From: Elymus sibiricus
Taxonomy: Eukaryota; Streptophyta; Magnoliopsida; Poales; Poaceae
Assembly (NCBI GenBank): GCA_039707655.1
Contig: CM077673.1
Location: 3,110,001 to 3,174,000 of the forward strand
Direction: 5' to 3'
DNA length: 64,000 bases
The stretch's first letter is position 1. Every line of letters begins with the position of its first letter. The translations under genes and the position numbers were made by a program. The notes below the pieces were generated by a model. That model saw nothing but the letters and a program-made list of their open reading frames with translations, did no database searches and was not told the DNA's origin. Of the stretch, positions 1-12,258 are shown piece after piece.

Positions 1-1850
1 TCGTCCGAACGTTCGGGGAAGCCCGTGGACCGGTTATGGGGACCTCGCCAAAACTCGCAGATTTGGTCCTTTCTTACCTGTTTTCTATGCTATTACTCAC
101 TCATTTTGGGTCCCGGGGCGATCCAAATGTTCGGGGAACCCCGGAGTCCGCTTACTGGGACCTCGCCAAAACTAGCAGATTTTGCTTGTTCCGGCCAGTT
201 TTCTATGCTACTACTCACTACTTTGGGTCTGGGGGCGATCCAAACGTTCGGGGAACCCCGGGGTCCGTTTACGGGCACCTCGCCAAAACTCGCAGATTTG
301 GTCCATTCTGACCAGTTTTCTATGCTATTATTCACTGTTTTTGGTTGTCGTGGTCATCCCAACATTTGGGGATGCCCGGGGTTGGTTACGGGGACGTCGC
401 CAAAACTCGCAGATTTGGTCCATTCTTACCAGTTTTGTATTCTATTATTCACTGTTTTTGGTTGTCGTGGTCGTCCCAACATTTGGGGATGCCCGGGGTC
501 TGGTTACGGGGATCTCCCCAAAACTCGCAGATTTGGTCCATTCTTACCAGTTTTCAATGCTATTATTCACTGTTTTTTGGTTGTCGTGGTCGTCCGAACG
601 TTTGGGGAAGCCCGGGGTCCGGTTACGGGGACCTCGCAAAAATTCGCAGATTTGGTCCATTCTTACCAGTTTTCTATGCTATTACTCACTCATTTTGGGT
701 CCCGGGGCGATCCAAATGTTCGGGGAATCAGGGGGTCCGCTTATGGGGAGCTCGCCAAAACTCACAGATTTTGTCCATTCTGACCAGATTTCTATGCTAT
801 CATTCACTGTTTTTCGGTAGTCGTGGTCGTCCGAACGTTCGGGGAAGCCCGGGGTGCGGTTACGGGGACCTCGCCAAAACTAGCAGATTTTGTGTCCCGG
901 CTAGTTTTCTATGCTACTACTCACTAATTTTGGGTCCCGGGGCGATCCAAACGTCCGGGGAACCCCGGGGTCCGCATACGGGGACCGGGCCAAAACTCGC
1001 AGATTTGGTCCATTCTTACCAGTTTTCCATGCTATTATTCACTGGTTTTTGGTAGTTGTGGTCGTCCGAACGTTCGGGGAAGCTCGGGATGCGGTTACGG
1101 GGACCTCGCCAAAACTAACAGATTTTGTCTGTTCCGGCCAGTTTTCTATGCTATTACGAACTGATTTTGGGTCCCGAGGTGATCCAAACGTTCGGGGAAC
1201 CCCGGGGTCTGCTTACGGGGACTTCGCCAAAACTCACAGATTTGGTCCATTCTTACCAGATTTCTGTGCTATTATTCACTGTTTTTTTGTTGTCGTGGTC
1301 GTCCAAACGTTCGGGGAAGCCCGTGGACCGGTTACGGGGACCTCGCCAAAACTCGCAGATTTGGTCCATTCTTACCAGTTTTCTGTGCTATTATTCACTG
1401 TTTTTGGTTGTCGTGGTCGTCCGAACGTTCGGGGAAGCCCGTGGACCGGTTATGGGGACCTCGCCAAAACTCGCAGATTTGGTCCATTCTTACCTGTTTT
1501 CTATGCTATTACTCACTCATTTTGGGTCCCGGGGCGATCCAAATGTTCGCGGAACCCCGGAGTCCGCTTACTGGGACCTCGCCAAAACTCGCAGATTTTG
1601 TCCATTCTGACCAGATTTCTATGCTATTATTCACTGTTTTTTTGTTGTCGTGGTCGTCCGAACTTTCGGGGAAGCCCGTGGACCGGTTACGGGGACCTCG
1701 CCAAAACTAGCAGATTTTGCCTGTTCCGGCCAGTTTTCTATGCTACTACTCACTAATTTTGGGTCTCGAGGCGATCCAAACGTTCGGGGAACCCCGGGGT
1801 CCGCTTACGGGGACTTCGCCAAAACTCGCAGATTGTTCCATTCTTACCAG
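1..1850 (+). repeat. Segmental duplication with 3193 bp offset, copy 1 (truncated by window start)
   Basis: This segment matches 3194-5043 monomer for monomer at an offset of 3193 bp (27 monomers). The match ends near 1852, where this copy reads CCAGTTTTCTATGC and the partner reads CCAGTTTTTTGTGC. Within it the monomer order is 10, 11/12 hybrid, 13, 1-8, 9, 10, 11, 12, 13. The left limit is unknown because the window begins inside the duplicated segment. Confidence 0.85.
93..223 (+). repeat. 11/12 hybrid monomer junction (class 12 head lost)
   Basis: The head is class 11 (GGAGTCCGCTTACTGGGACC) but the tail after CGCCAAAACT is class 12 (AGCAGATTTTGCTTGTTCC). The next monomer is class 13, so one monomer has been lost relative to the 13-mer order. 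The same hybrid appears near 3350, 7965 and 10,925. The joint lies in the conserved CCTCGCCAAAACT box. The entry includes the end of the preceding class 10 tail for context. Confidence 0.75.
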
Positions 1851-2116
1851 TTTTCTATGCTATTATTCACTGTTTTTTGGTTGTCGTGGTCGTCCGAACG
1901 TTTGGGGAAGCCCGGGGTCCGGTTACGGGGACCTCGCAAAAATTCGCAGATTTGGTCCATTCTTACCAGTTTTCTATGCTATTACTCACTCATTTTCGGT
2001 CCCAGGGCGATCCAAATGTTCGGGGAATCAGAGGGTCCGCTTATGGGGAGCTCGCCAAAACTCACAGATTTTGTCCATTCTGACCAGATTTCTATGCTAT
2101 CATTCACTGTTTTTCG

Positions 2117-2235
2117 GTAGTCGTGGTCGTCCGAACGTTCGGGGAAGCCCGGGGTGCGGTTACGGGGACCTCGCCAAAACTCGCAGATTTGGTCCATTCT
2201 TACCAGTTTTCTATGCTATTATTCACTGGTTTTTG
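2117..2235 (+). repeat. 5/6 hybrid monomer
   Basis: The head matches class 5 (GAAGCCCGGGGTGCGG), but after CGCCAAAACT it continues as class 6 (CGCAGATTTGGTCC, then TTCACTGGTTTTTGG) instead of the usual class 5 tail AGCAGATTTTGTGTCCCGG. Class 7 follows. One monomer has been removed by exchange inside the conserved box. Confidence 0.75.
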
Positions 2236-2419
2236 GTAGTTGTGGTCGTCCGAACGTTCGGGGAAGCTCGGGATGCGGTTACGGGGACCTCGCCAAAACT
2301 AACAGATTTTGTCTGTTCCGGCCAGTTTTCTATGCTATTACTAACTGATTTTGGGTCCCGAGGTGATCCAAACGTTCGGGGAACCCCGGGGTCTGCTTAC
2401 GGGGACTTCGCCAAAACTC

Positions 2420-4688
2420 GCAGATTTGGTCCATTCTTACCAGATTTCTGTGCTATTATTCACTGTTTTTTTGTTGTCGTGGTCGTCCAAACGTTCGGGG
2501 AAGCCCGTGGACCGGTTACGGGGACCTCGCCAAAACTCGCAGATTTGGTCCATTCTTACCAGTTTTCTGTGCTATTATTCACTGTTTTTGGTTGTCGTGG
2601 TCGTCCGAACGTTCGGGGAAGCCCGTGGACCGGTTATGGGGACCTCGCCAAAACTCGCAGATTTGGTCCATTCTTACCAGTTTTCTATGCTATTATTCAC
2701 TGGTTTTTGGTAGTTGTGGTCGTCCGAACATTCGGGGATGCTCGGGATGCGGTTACGGGGACCTCGCCAAAACTAACAGATTTTGTCTGTTCCGGCCAGT
2801 TTTCTATGCTATTACTAACTGATTTTGGGTCCCGGGGTGATCCAAACGTTCGGGGAACCCCGGGGTCCGCTTATGGGGACTTCGCCAAAACTCGCAGATT
2901 TGGTCCATTCTTACCAGTTTTCTGTGCTATTATTCACTGTTTTTTGGTTGTCGTGGTCGTCCGAACATTCGGGGAAGCCCGGGGTCCGGTTACGGGGACC
3001 TCGCAAACACTCGAAGATTTGGTCCATTCTTACCAGTTTTCTGTGCTATTATTCACTGTTTTTTGGTTGTCGTGGTCGTCCAAATGTTCGGGGAAGCCCG
3101 TGCACCGGTTACGGGGACCTCGCCAAAACTCGCAGATTTGGTCCATTCTTACCAGTTTTCTGTGCTATTATTCACTGTTTTTGGTTGTCGTGGTCGTCCG
3201 AACGTTCGGGGAAGCCCGTGGACCGGTTATGGGGACCTTGCCAAAACTCGCAGATTTGGTCCTTTCTTACCTGTTTTCTATGCTATTACTCACTCATTTT
3301 GGGTCCCGGGGCGATCCAAATGTTCGGGGAACCCCGGAGTCCGCTTACTGGGACCTCGCCAAAACTAGCAGATTTTGCTTGTTCCGGCCAGTTTTCTATG
3401 CTACTACTCACTACTTTGGGTCTGGGGGCGATCCAAACGTTCGGGGAACCCCGGGGTCCGTTTACGGGCACCTCGCCAAAACTCGCAGATTTGGTCCATT
3501 CTGACCAGTTTTCTATGCTATTATTCACTGTTTTTGGTTGTCGTGGTCATCCCAACATTTGGGGATGCCCGGGGTTGGTTACGGGGACGTCGCCAAAACT
3601 CGCAGATTTGGTCCATTCTTACCAGTTTTGTATTCTATTATTCACTGTTTTTGGTTGTCGTGGTCGTCCCAACATTTGGGGATGCCCGGGGTCTGGTTAC
3701 GGGGATCTCCCCAAAACTCGCAGATTTGGTCCATTCTTACCAGTTTTCAATGCTATTATTCACTGTTTTTTGGTTGTCGTGGTCGTCCGAACGTTTGGGG
3801 AAGCCCGGGGTCCGGTTACGGGGACCTCGCAAAAATTCGCAGATTTGGTCCATTCTTACCAGTTTTCTATGCTATTACTCACTCATTTTGGGTCCCGGGG
3901 CGATCCAAATGTTCGGGGAATCAGGGGGTCCGCTTATGGGGAGCTCGCCAAAACTCACAGATTTTGTCCATTCTGACCAGATTTCTATGCTATCATTCAC
4001 TGTTTTTCGGTAGTCGTGGTCGTCCGAACGTTCGGGGAAGCCCGGGGTGCGGTTACGGGGACCTCGCCAAAACTAGCAGATTTTGTGTCCCGGCTAGTTT
4101 TCTATGCTACTACTCACTAATTTTGGGTCCCGGGGCGATCCAAACGTCCGGGGAACCCCGGGGTCCGCATACGGGGACCGGGCCAAAACTCGCAGATTTG
4201 GTCCATTCTTACCAGTTTTCTATGCTATTATTCACTGGTTTTTGGTAGTTGTGGTCGTCCGAACGTTCGGGGAAGCTCGGGATGCGGTTACGGGGACCTC
4301 GCCAAAACTAACAGATTTTGTCTGTTCCGGCCAGTTTTCTATGCTATTACTAACTGATTTTGGGTCCCGAGGTGATCCAAACGTTCGGGGAACCCCGGGG
4401 TCTGCTTACGGGGACTTCGCCAAAACTCACAGATTTGGTCCATTCTTACCAGATTTCTGTGCTATTATTCACTGTTTTTTTGTTGTCGTGGTCGTCCAAA
4501 CGTTCGGGGAAGCCCGTGGACCGGTTACGGGGACCTCGCCAAAACTCGCAGATTTGGTCCATTCTTACCAGTTTTCTGTGCTATTATTCACTGTTTTTGG
4601 TTGTCGTGGTCGTCCGAACGTTCGGGGAAGCCCGTGGACCGGTTATGGGGACCTCGCCAAAACTCGCAGATTTGGTCCATTCTTACCT
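2420..4688 (+). repeat. 2.27 kb block repeated three times, copy 1
   Basis: This stretch recurs at 7032-9300 (offset 4612) and 9990-12,258 (a further 2958). It carries in order class 8 tail, 9, a 10/6 hybrid, 7, 8-like, 9a, 9b, 10, 11/12 hybrid, 13, then 1 to 10. The right end is fixed by the class 10 monomer: here it continues into CTTACCTGTTTTC, while copy 2 switches to CTTACCAGTTTTC. A private change in this copy is GGGGATGCTCGGG at about 2736 in place of GGGGAAGCTCGGG. Confidence 0.8.
2590..2707 (+). repeat. 10/6 hybrid monomer
   Basis: The head is class 10 (GTGGACCGGTTATGGGG) and the tail is class 6 (CCAGTTTTCTATGC, TTCACTGGTTTTTGG), followed by class 7. In the 13-mer, class 10 is followed by class 11, so this junction rewires the order. 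It recurs near 7204, 9213 and 10,162 in the duplicated copies. Confidence 0.72.
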
Positions 4689-5043
4689 GTTTTCTATGCT
4701 ATTACTCACTCATTTTGGGTCCCGGGGCGATCCAAATGTTCGCGGAACCCCGGAGTCCGCTTACTGGGACCTCGCCAAAACTCGCAGATTTTGTCCATTC
4801 TGACCAGATTTCTATGCTATTATTCACTGTTTTTTTGTTGTCGTGGTCGTCCGAACTTTCGGGGAAGCCCGTGGACCGGTTACGGGGACCTCGCCAAAAC
4901 TAGCAGATTTTGCCTGTTCCGGCCAGTTTTCTATGCTACTACTCACTAATTTTGGGTCTCGAGGCGATCCAAACGTTCGGGGAACCCCGGGGTCCGCTTA
5001 CGGGGACTTCGCCAAAACTCGCAGATTGTTCCATTCTTACCAG
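3194..5043 (+). repeat. Segmental duplication with 3193 bp offset, copy 2
   Basis: Partner of 1-1850. Shared unusual features include the 11/12 hybrid monomer (GCTTACTGGGACC followed by ACTAGCAGATTTTGCTTG) directly before a class 13 monomer, so that two type B-headed monomers are adjacent. Only scattered single-base differences were noticed, for example TTACGAACTG at about 1155 against TTACTAACTG here. The same stretch also lies inside the larger 7570 bp-offset duplication. Confidence 0.85.
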
Positions 5044-7031
5044 TTTTTTGTGCTATTATTCACTGTTTTTTGGTTGTCGTTGTCGTCCAAACGTTCGGGG
5101 AAGCCCGTGGACCGGTTACGGGGACCTCGCCAAAAGTCGCATATTTGGTCCATTCTTACCTGTTTTCTATGCTATTACTCAGTGATTTTGGTTCCCGGGG
5201 CGATCCAAATGTTCGGGGAACCCCGGAGTCCGCTTACTGGGACCTCGCCAAAACTCACAGATTTTGTCCATTCTGACCAGATTTCTATGCTATTATTCAC
5301 TGTTTTTTGTTGTCGTGGTCGTCCGAACATTCGGGGAGGCCCGTGGACCGGTTACAGGGACCTCGCCAAAACTAGCAGATTTTGCTTGTTCCGGCCAGTT
5401 TTCTATACTACTACTCACTACTTTGGGTCTGGGGGCGATCCAAACGTTCGGGGAACCCCGGGGTCCGCTTACGGGCACCTCGCCAAAACTCGCAGATTTG
5501 GTCCATTCTGACCAGTTTTCTATGCTATTATTCTCTGTTTTTGGTTGTCGTGGTCGTCCCAACATTTGGGGATGTCCGGGGTCCGGTTACGGGGACCTCG
5601 CCAAAACTCGCAGATTTGGTCCATTCTTACCAGTTTTCTATGCTATTATTCACTGTTTTTTGGTTGTCGTGGTCGTCCGAACGCTCGGGGAAGCCCGGGG
5701 TCCGGTTACGGGGACCTCGCAAAAACTCGCAGATTTGGTCCATTCTTACCAGTTTTCTATGCTATTACTCACTCATTTTGGGTCCCTGGGCGATCCAAAT
5801 GTTCGGGGAACCCCGGGGTCGGCTTATGGGGAGCTCGCCAAAACTCGCAGATTTTGTCCATTCTGACCAGATTTCTATGCTATCATTCACTGTTTTTCGG
5901 TAGTCGTGGTCGTCCGAACGTTCGGGGAAGCCCGGGGTGCGGTTACGGGGACCTCGCCAAAACTAGCAGATTTTGTGTGTCCCGGCTAGTTTTCTATGCT
6001 ACTACTCACTAATTTTGGGTCCCGGGGCGATCCAAACGTCCGGGGAACCCCGGGGTCCGCATATGGGGACCGGGCCAAAACTCGCAGATTTGGTCCATTC
6101 TTACCAGTTTTCTATGCTATTATTCACTGGTTTTTGGTAGTTGTGGTCATCCGAACATTCGGGGAAGCTCGGGATGCGGTTACGGGGACCTCGCCAAAAC
6201 TAACAGATTTTGTCTGTTCCGGCCAGTTTTCTATGCTATTACTAACTGATTTTGGGTCCCGGGGTGATCCAAACGTTCGGGGAACCCCGGGGTCCGCTTA
6301 CGGGGACTTCGCCAAAACTCGCAGATTTGGTCCATTCTTACCAGTTTTCTGTGCTATTATTCACTGTTTTTTGGTTGTCATGGTCGTCCGAACATTCGGG
6401 GAAGCCCGGGGTCCGGTTACGGGGACTTCGCCAAAACTCACAGATTTGGTCCATTCTTACCAGTTTTCTGTGCTATTATTCACTGTTTTTTGGTTGTCGT
6501 GGTCGTCCGAACGTTCGGGGAAGCCCGTGGACCGGTTATGGGGACCTCGCCAAAACTCGCAGATTTGGTCCATTCTTACCAGTTTTCTGTGCTATTATTC
6601 ACTGTTTTTGGTTGTCGTGGTCGTCCGAACGTTCGGGGAAGCCCGTGGACCGGTTATGGGGACCTCGCCAAAACTCGCAGATTTGGTCCATTCTTACCTG
6701 TTTTCTATGCTATTACTCACTCATTTTGGGTCCCGGGGCGATCCAAATGTTCGGGGAACCCCGGAGTCCGCTTACTGGGACCTCGCCAAAACTCGCAGAT
6801 TTTGTCCATTCTGACTAGATTTCTATGCTATTATTCACTATTTTTTTGTTTTCGTGGTCGTCCGAACTTTCGGGGAGGCCCGTGGACCGGTTACGGGGAC
6901 CTCGCCAAAACTAGCAGATTTTGCCTGTTCCGGCCAGTTTTCTATGCTACTACTCACTAATTTTGGGTCTCGAGGCGATCCAAATGTTCGGGGAACCCCG
7001 GGGTCCGTTTACGGGCACCTCGCCAAAACTC

Positions 7032-9300
7032 ACAGATTTGGTCCATTCTTACCAGATTTCTGTGCTATTATTCACTGTTTTTTTGTTGTCGTGGTCGTCC
7101 AAACGTTCGGGGAAGCCCGTGGACCGGTTACGGGGACCTCGCCAAAACTCGCAGATTTGGTCCATTCTTACCAGTTTTCTGTGCTATTATTCACTGTTTT
7201 TGGTTGTCGTGGTCGTCCGAACGTTCGGGGAAGCCCGTGGACCGGTTATGGGGACCTCGCCAAAACTCGCAGAATTGGTCCATTCTTACCAGTTTTCTAT
7301 GCTATTATTCACTGGTTTTTGGTAGTTGTGGTCGTCCGAACATTCGGGGAAGCTCGGGATGCGGTTACGGGGACCTCGCCAAAACTAACAGATTTTGTCT
7401 GTTCCGACCAGTTTTCTATGCTATTACTAACTGATTTTGGGTCCCGGGGTGATCCAAACGTTCGGGGAACCCCGGGGTCCGCTTACGGGGACTTCGCCAA
7501 AACTCGCAGATTTGGTCCATTCTTACCAGTTTTCTGTGCTATTATTCACTGTTTTTTGGTTGTCGTGGTCGTCCGAACATTCGGGGAAGCCCGGGGTCCG
7601 GTTACGGGGACCTCGCAAACACTCGAAGATTTGGTCCATTCTTACCAGTTTTCTGTGCTATTATTCACTGTTTTTTGGTTGTCGTGGTCGTCCAAATGTT
7701 CGGGGAAGCCCGTGCACCGGTTACGGGGACCTCGCCAAAACTCGCAGATTTGGTCCATTCTTACCAGTTTTCTGTGCTATTATTCACTGTTTTTGGTTGT
7801 CGTGGTCGTCCGAACGTTCGGGGAAGCCCGTGGACCGGTTATGGGGACCTCGCCAAAACTCGCAGATTTGGTCCTTTCTTACCTGTTTTCTATGCTATTA
7901 CTCACTCATTTTGGGTCCCGGGGCGATCCAAATGTTCGGGGAACCCCGGAGTCCGCTTACTGGGACCTCGCCAAAACTAGCAGATTTTGCTTGTTCCGGC
8001 CAGTTTTCTATGCTACTACTCACTACTTTGGGTCTGGGGGTGATCCAAACGTTCGGGGAACCCCGGGGTCCGTTTACGGGCACCTCGCCAAAACTCGCAG
8101 ATTTGGTCCATTCTGACCAGTTTTCTATGCTATTATTCACTGTTTTTGGTTGTCGTGGTCGTCCCAACATTTGGGGATGCCCGGGGTTGGTTACGGGGAC
8201 GTCGCCAAAACTCGCAGATTTGGTCCATTCTTACCAGTTTTGTATTCTATTATTCACTGTTTTTGGTTGTCGTGGTCGTCCCAACATTTGGGGATGCCCG
8301 GGGTCTGGTTACGGGGATCTCCCCAAAACTCGCAGATTTGGTCCATTCTTACCAGTTTTCAATGCTATTATTCACTGTTTTTTGGTTGTCGTGGTCGTCC
8401 GAACGTTTGGGGGAGCCAGGGGTCCGGTTACGGGGACCTCGCAAAAATTCGCAGATTTGGTCCATTCTTACCAGTTTTCTATGCTATTACTCACTCATTT
8501 TGGGTCCCGGGGCGATCCAAATGTTCGGGGAATCAGGGGGTCCGCTTATGGGGAGCTCGCCAAAACTCACAGATTTTGTCCATTCTGACCAGATTTCTAT
8601 GCTATCATTCACTGTTTTTCGGTAGTCGTGGTCGTCCGAACGTTCGGGGAAGCCCGGGGTGCGGTTACGGGGACCTCGCCAAAACTAGCAGATTTTGTGT
8701 CCCGGCTAGTTTTCTATGCTACTACTCACTAATTTTGGGTCCCGGGGCGATCCAAACGTCCGGGGAACCCCGGGGTCCGCATACGGGGACCGGGCCAAAA
8801 CTCGCAGATTTGGTCCATTCTTACCAGTTTTCTATGCTATTATTCACTGGTTTTTGGTAGTTGTGGTCGTCCGAACGTTCGGGGAAGCTCGGGATGCGGT
8901 TACGGGGACCTCGCCAAAACTAACAGATTTTGTCTGTTCCGGCCAGTTTTCTATGCTATTACTAACTGATTTTGGGTCCCGAGGTGATCCAAACGTTCGG
9001 GGAACCCCGGGGTCTGCTTACGGGGACTTCGCCAAAACTCACAGATTTGGTCCATTCTTACCAGATTTCTGTGCTATTATTCACTGTTTTTTTGTTGTCG
9101 TGGTCGTCCAAACGTTCGGGGAAGCCCGTGGACCGGTTACGGGGACCTCGCCAAAACTCGCAGATTTGGTCCATTCTTACCAGTTTTCTGTGCTATTATT
9201 CACTGTTTTTGGTTGTCGTGGTCGTCCGAACGTTCGGGGAAGCCCGTGGACCGGTTATGGGGACCTCGCCAAAACTCGCAGATTTGGTCCATTCTTACCA
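7032..9300 (+). repeat. 2.27 kb block repeated three times, copy 2
   Basis: Middle copy, 4612 bp downstream of copy 1. Private changes include GCAGAATTGGTCC at about 7270, GTTCCGACCAG at about 7403 and GGGGGAGCCAGGGG at about 8408. The monomer order is unchanged relative to the other copies until about 9300, where it enters the 949 bp tandem duplication. Confidence 0.8.
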
Positions 9301-9763
9301 GTTTTCTATGCTATTATTCACTGGTTTTTGGTAGTTGTGGTCGTCCGAACATTCGGGGAAGCTCGGGATGCGGTTACGGGGACCTCGCCAAAACTATCAG
9401 ATTTTGTCTGTTCCCGCCAGTTTTCTATGCTATTACTAACTGATTTTGGGTCCCGGGGTGATCCAAACGTTCGGGGAACCCCGGGGTCCGCTTACGGGGA
9501 CTTCGCCAAAACTCGCAGATTTGGTCCATTCTTACCAGTTTTCTGTGCTATTATTCACTGTTTTTTGGTTGTCGTGGTCGTCCGAACATTCGGGGAAGCC
9601 CGGGGTCCGGTTACGGGGACCTCGCAAACACTCGAAGATTTGGTCCATTCTTACCAGTTTTCTGTGCTATTATTCACTGTTTTTTGGTTGTCGTGGTCGT
9701 CCAAATGTTCGGGGAAGCCCGTGCACCGGTTACGGGGACCTCGCCAAAACTCGCAGATTTGGT
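8815..9763 (+). repeat. 949 bp tandem duplication (8 monomers), copy 1
   Basis: The sequence from about 8815 repeats immediately at 9764 with a constant offset of 949 bp. The joint is visible at about 9764-9790, where a class 9b head (GTGCACCGGTTACGG) runs into a class 6 tail (TTCACTGGTTTTTGG). Both copies carry the private pair AACTATCAGATTTT and TTCCCGCCAG, which I see nowhere else in the window, so the duplication is recent relative to those changes. Confidence 0.88.
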
Positions 9764-10712
9764 CCATTCTTACCAGTTTTCTATGCTATTATTCACTGGT
9801 TTTTGGTAGTTGTGGTCGTCCGAACGTTCGGGGAAGCTCGGGATGCGGTTACGGGGACCTCGCCAAAACTAACAGATTTTGTCTGTTCCGGCCAGTTTTC
9901 TATGCTATTACTAACTGATTTTGGGTCCCGAGGTGATCCAAACGTTCGGGGAACCCCGGGGTCTGCTTACGGGGACTTCGCCAAAACTCACAGATTTGGT
10001 CCATTCTTACCAGATTTCTGTGCTATTATTCACTGTTTTTTTGTTGTCGTGGTCGTCCAAACGTTCGGGGAAGCCCGTGGACCGGTTACGGGGACCTCGC
10101 CAAAACTCGCAGATTTGGTCCATTCTTACCAGTTTTCTGTGCTATTATTCACTGTTTTTGGTTGTCGTGGTCGTCCGAACGTTCGGGGAAGCCCGTGGAC
10201 CGGTTATGGGGACCTCGCCAAAACTCGCAGATTTGGTCCATTCTTACCAGTTTTCTATGCTATTATTCACTGGTTTTTGGTAGTTGTGGTCGTCCGAACA
10301 TTCGGGGAAGCTCGGGATGCGGTTACGGGGACCTCGCCAAAACTATCAGATTTTGTCTGTTCCCGCCAGTTTTCTATGCTATTACTAACTGATTTTGGGT
10401 CCCGGGGTGATCCAAACGTTCGGGGAACCCCGGGGTCCGCTTACGGGGACTTCGCCAAAACTCGCAGATTTGGTCCATTCTTACCAGTTTTCTGTGCTAT
10501 TATTCACTGTTTTTTGGTTGTCGTGGTCGTCCGAACATTCGGGGAAGCCCGGGGTCCGGTTACGGGGACCTCGCAAACACTCGAAGATTTGGTCCATTCT
10601 TACCAGTTTTCTGTGCTATTATTCACTGTTTTTTGGTTGTCGTGGTCGTCCAAATGTTCGGGGAAGCCCGTGCACCGGTTACGGGGACCTCGCCAAAACT
10701 CGCAGATTTGGT
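9764..10712 (+). repeat. 949 bp tandem duplication (8 monomers), copy 2
   Basis: Second copy, beginning in the class 6-type tail and carrying the same private marks (AACTATCAG near 10,342 and TTCCCGCCAG near 10,359). After about 10,729 the sequence returns to the surrounding 2.27 kb block order, with the 9b monomer continuing into its normal CTGTGCTATT tail. Confidence 0.88.
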
Positions 10713-12258
10713 CCATTCTTACCAGTTTTCTGTGCTATTATTCACTGTTTTTGGTTGTCGTGGTCGTCCGAACGTTCGGGGAAGCCCGTGGACCGGTTAT
10801 GGGGACCTCGCCAAAACTCGCAGATTTGGTCCTTTCTTACCTGTTTTCTATGCTATTACTCACTCATTTTGGGTCCCGGGGCGATCCAAATGTTCGGGGA
10901 ACCCCGGAGTCCGCTTACTGGGAGCTCGCCAAAACTAGCAGATTTTGCTTGTTCCGGCCAGTTTTCTATGCTACTACTCACTACTTTGGGTCTGGGGGCG
11001 ATCCAAACGTTCGGGGAACCCCGGGGTCCGTTTACGGGCACCTCGCCAAAACTCGCAGATTTGGTCCATTCTGACCAGTTTTCTATGCTATTATTCACTG
11101 TTTTTGGTTGTCGTGGTCGTCCCAACATTTGGGGATGCCTGGGGTTGGTTACGGGGACGTCGCCAAAACTCGCAGATTTGGTCCATTCTTACCAGTTTTG
11201 TATTCTATTATTCACTGTTTTAGGTTGTCGTGGTCGTCCCAACATTTGGGGATGCCCGGGGTCTGGTTACGGGGATCTCCCCAAAACTCGCAGATTTGGT
11301 CCATTCTTACCAGTTTTCAATGCTATTATTCACTGTTTTTTGGTTGTCGTGGTCGTCCGAACGTTTGGGGAAGCCCGGGGTCCGGTTACGGGGACCTCGC
11401 AAAAATTCGCAGATTTGGTCCATTCTTACCAGTTTTCTATGCTATTACTCACTCATTTTCGGTCCCGAGGCGATCCAAATGTTCGGGGAATCAGGGGGTC
11501 CGCTTATGGGGAGCTCGCCAAAACTCACAGATTTTGTCCATTCTGACCAGATTTCTATGCTATCATTCACTGTTTTTCGGTAGTCGTGGTCGTCCGAATG
11601 TTCGGGGAAGCCCGGGGTGCGGTTACGGGGACCTCGCCAAAACTAGCAGATTTTGTGTCCCGGCTAGTTTTCTATGCTACTACTCACTAATTTTGGGTCC
11701 CGGGGCGATCCAAACGTCCGGGGAACCCCGGGGTCCGCATACGGGGACCGGGCCAAAACTCGCAGATTTGGTCCATTCTTACCAGTTTTCTATGCTATTA
11801 TTCACTGGTTTTTGGTAGTTGTGGTCGTCCGAACGTTCGGGGAAGCTCGGGATGCGGTTACGGGGACCTCGCCAAAACTAACAGATTTTGTCTGTTCCGG
11901 CCAGTTTTCTATGCTATTACTAACTGATTTTGGGTCCCGAGGTGATCCAAACGTTCGGGGAACCCCGGGGTCTGCTTACGGGGACTTCGCCAAAACTCAC
12001 AGATTTGGTCCATTCTTACCAGATTTCTGTGCTATTATTCACTGTTTTTTTGTTGTCGTGGTCGTCCAAACGTTCGGGGAAGCCCGTGGACCGGTTACGG
12101 GGACCTCGCCAAAACTCGCAGATTTGGTCCATTCTTACCAGTTTTCTGTGCTATTATTCACTGTTTTTGGTTGTCGTGGTCGTCCGAACGTTCGGGGAAG
12201 CCCGTGGACCGGTTATGGGGACCTTGCCAAAACTCGCAGATTTGGTCCATTCTTACCT
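9990..12258 (+). repeat. 2.27 kb block repeated three times, copy 3
   Basis: Third copy, 2958 bp (25 monomers) after copy 2. Private changes include TTTTAGGTTGTCG at about 11,220, CCGAATGTTCGGGG at about 11,596 and ACTGGGAGCTCGCC at about 10,920. Its left part overlaps the second member of the 949 bp duplication. Confidence 0.8.

Larger units (their letters stand above)
2156..7030 (+). repeat. Segmental duplication with 7570 bp offset, copy 1
   Basis: About 4.87 kb matches 9726-14,600 at a constant offset of 7570 bp (64 monomers). The left limit lies near 2156: upstream this copy has CCGGGGTGCGGTT while the partner has CCCGTGCACCGGTT. The right limit lies near 7030, where this copy goes to CTCACAGATTTGG and the partner keeps CTCGCAGATTTGG. 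The block contains the unusual monomers around 5073-5900 (GTTGTCGTTGTCGTCC, TCAGTGATTTTGG, GAACGCTCGGGG), which occur elsewhere only in the partner copy and, in related form, in zone 3. Confidence 0.85.

Noticed and set aside
93..335. Minus-strand open frames of 71-90 codons (also near 1982, 3286, 5293, 7898, 10,856, 12,863, 55,279 and 58,827).
   Set aside because: They recur only where class 11/12/13 hybrids remove minus-strand stops, and are by-products of the repeat.
1717..3504. 595-codon open frame on the plus strand (and 542 codons at 9446-11,074, 420 at 6854-8116, many of 200-280).
   Set aside because: They consist only of satellite monomers read successively in three frames. Start and end depend on chance class variants. 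Monomer lengths of 115-120 bp shift the frame, overlapping frames are equally open, and no conserved domain, codon bias or gene signal is seen.
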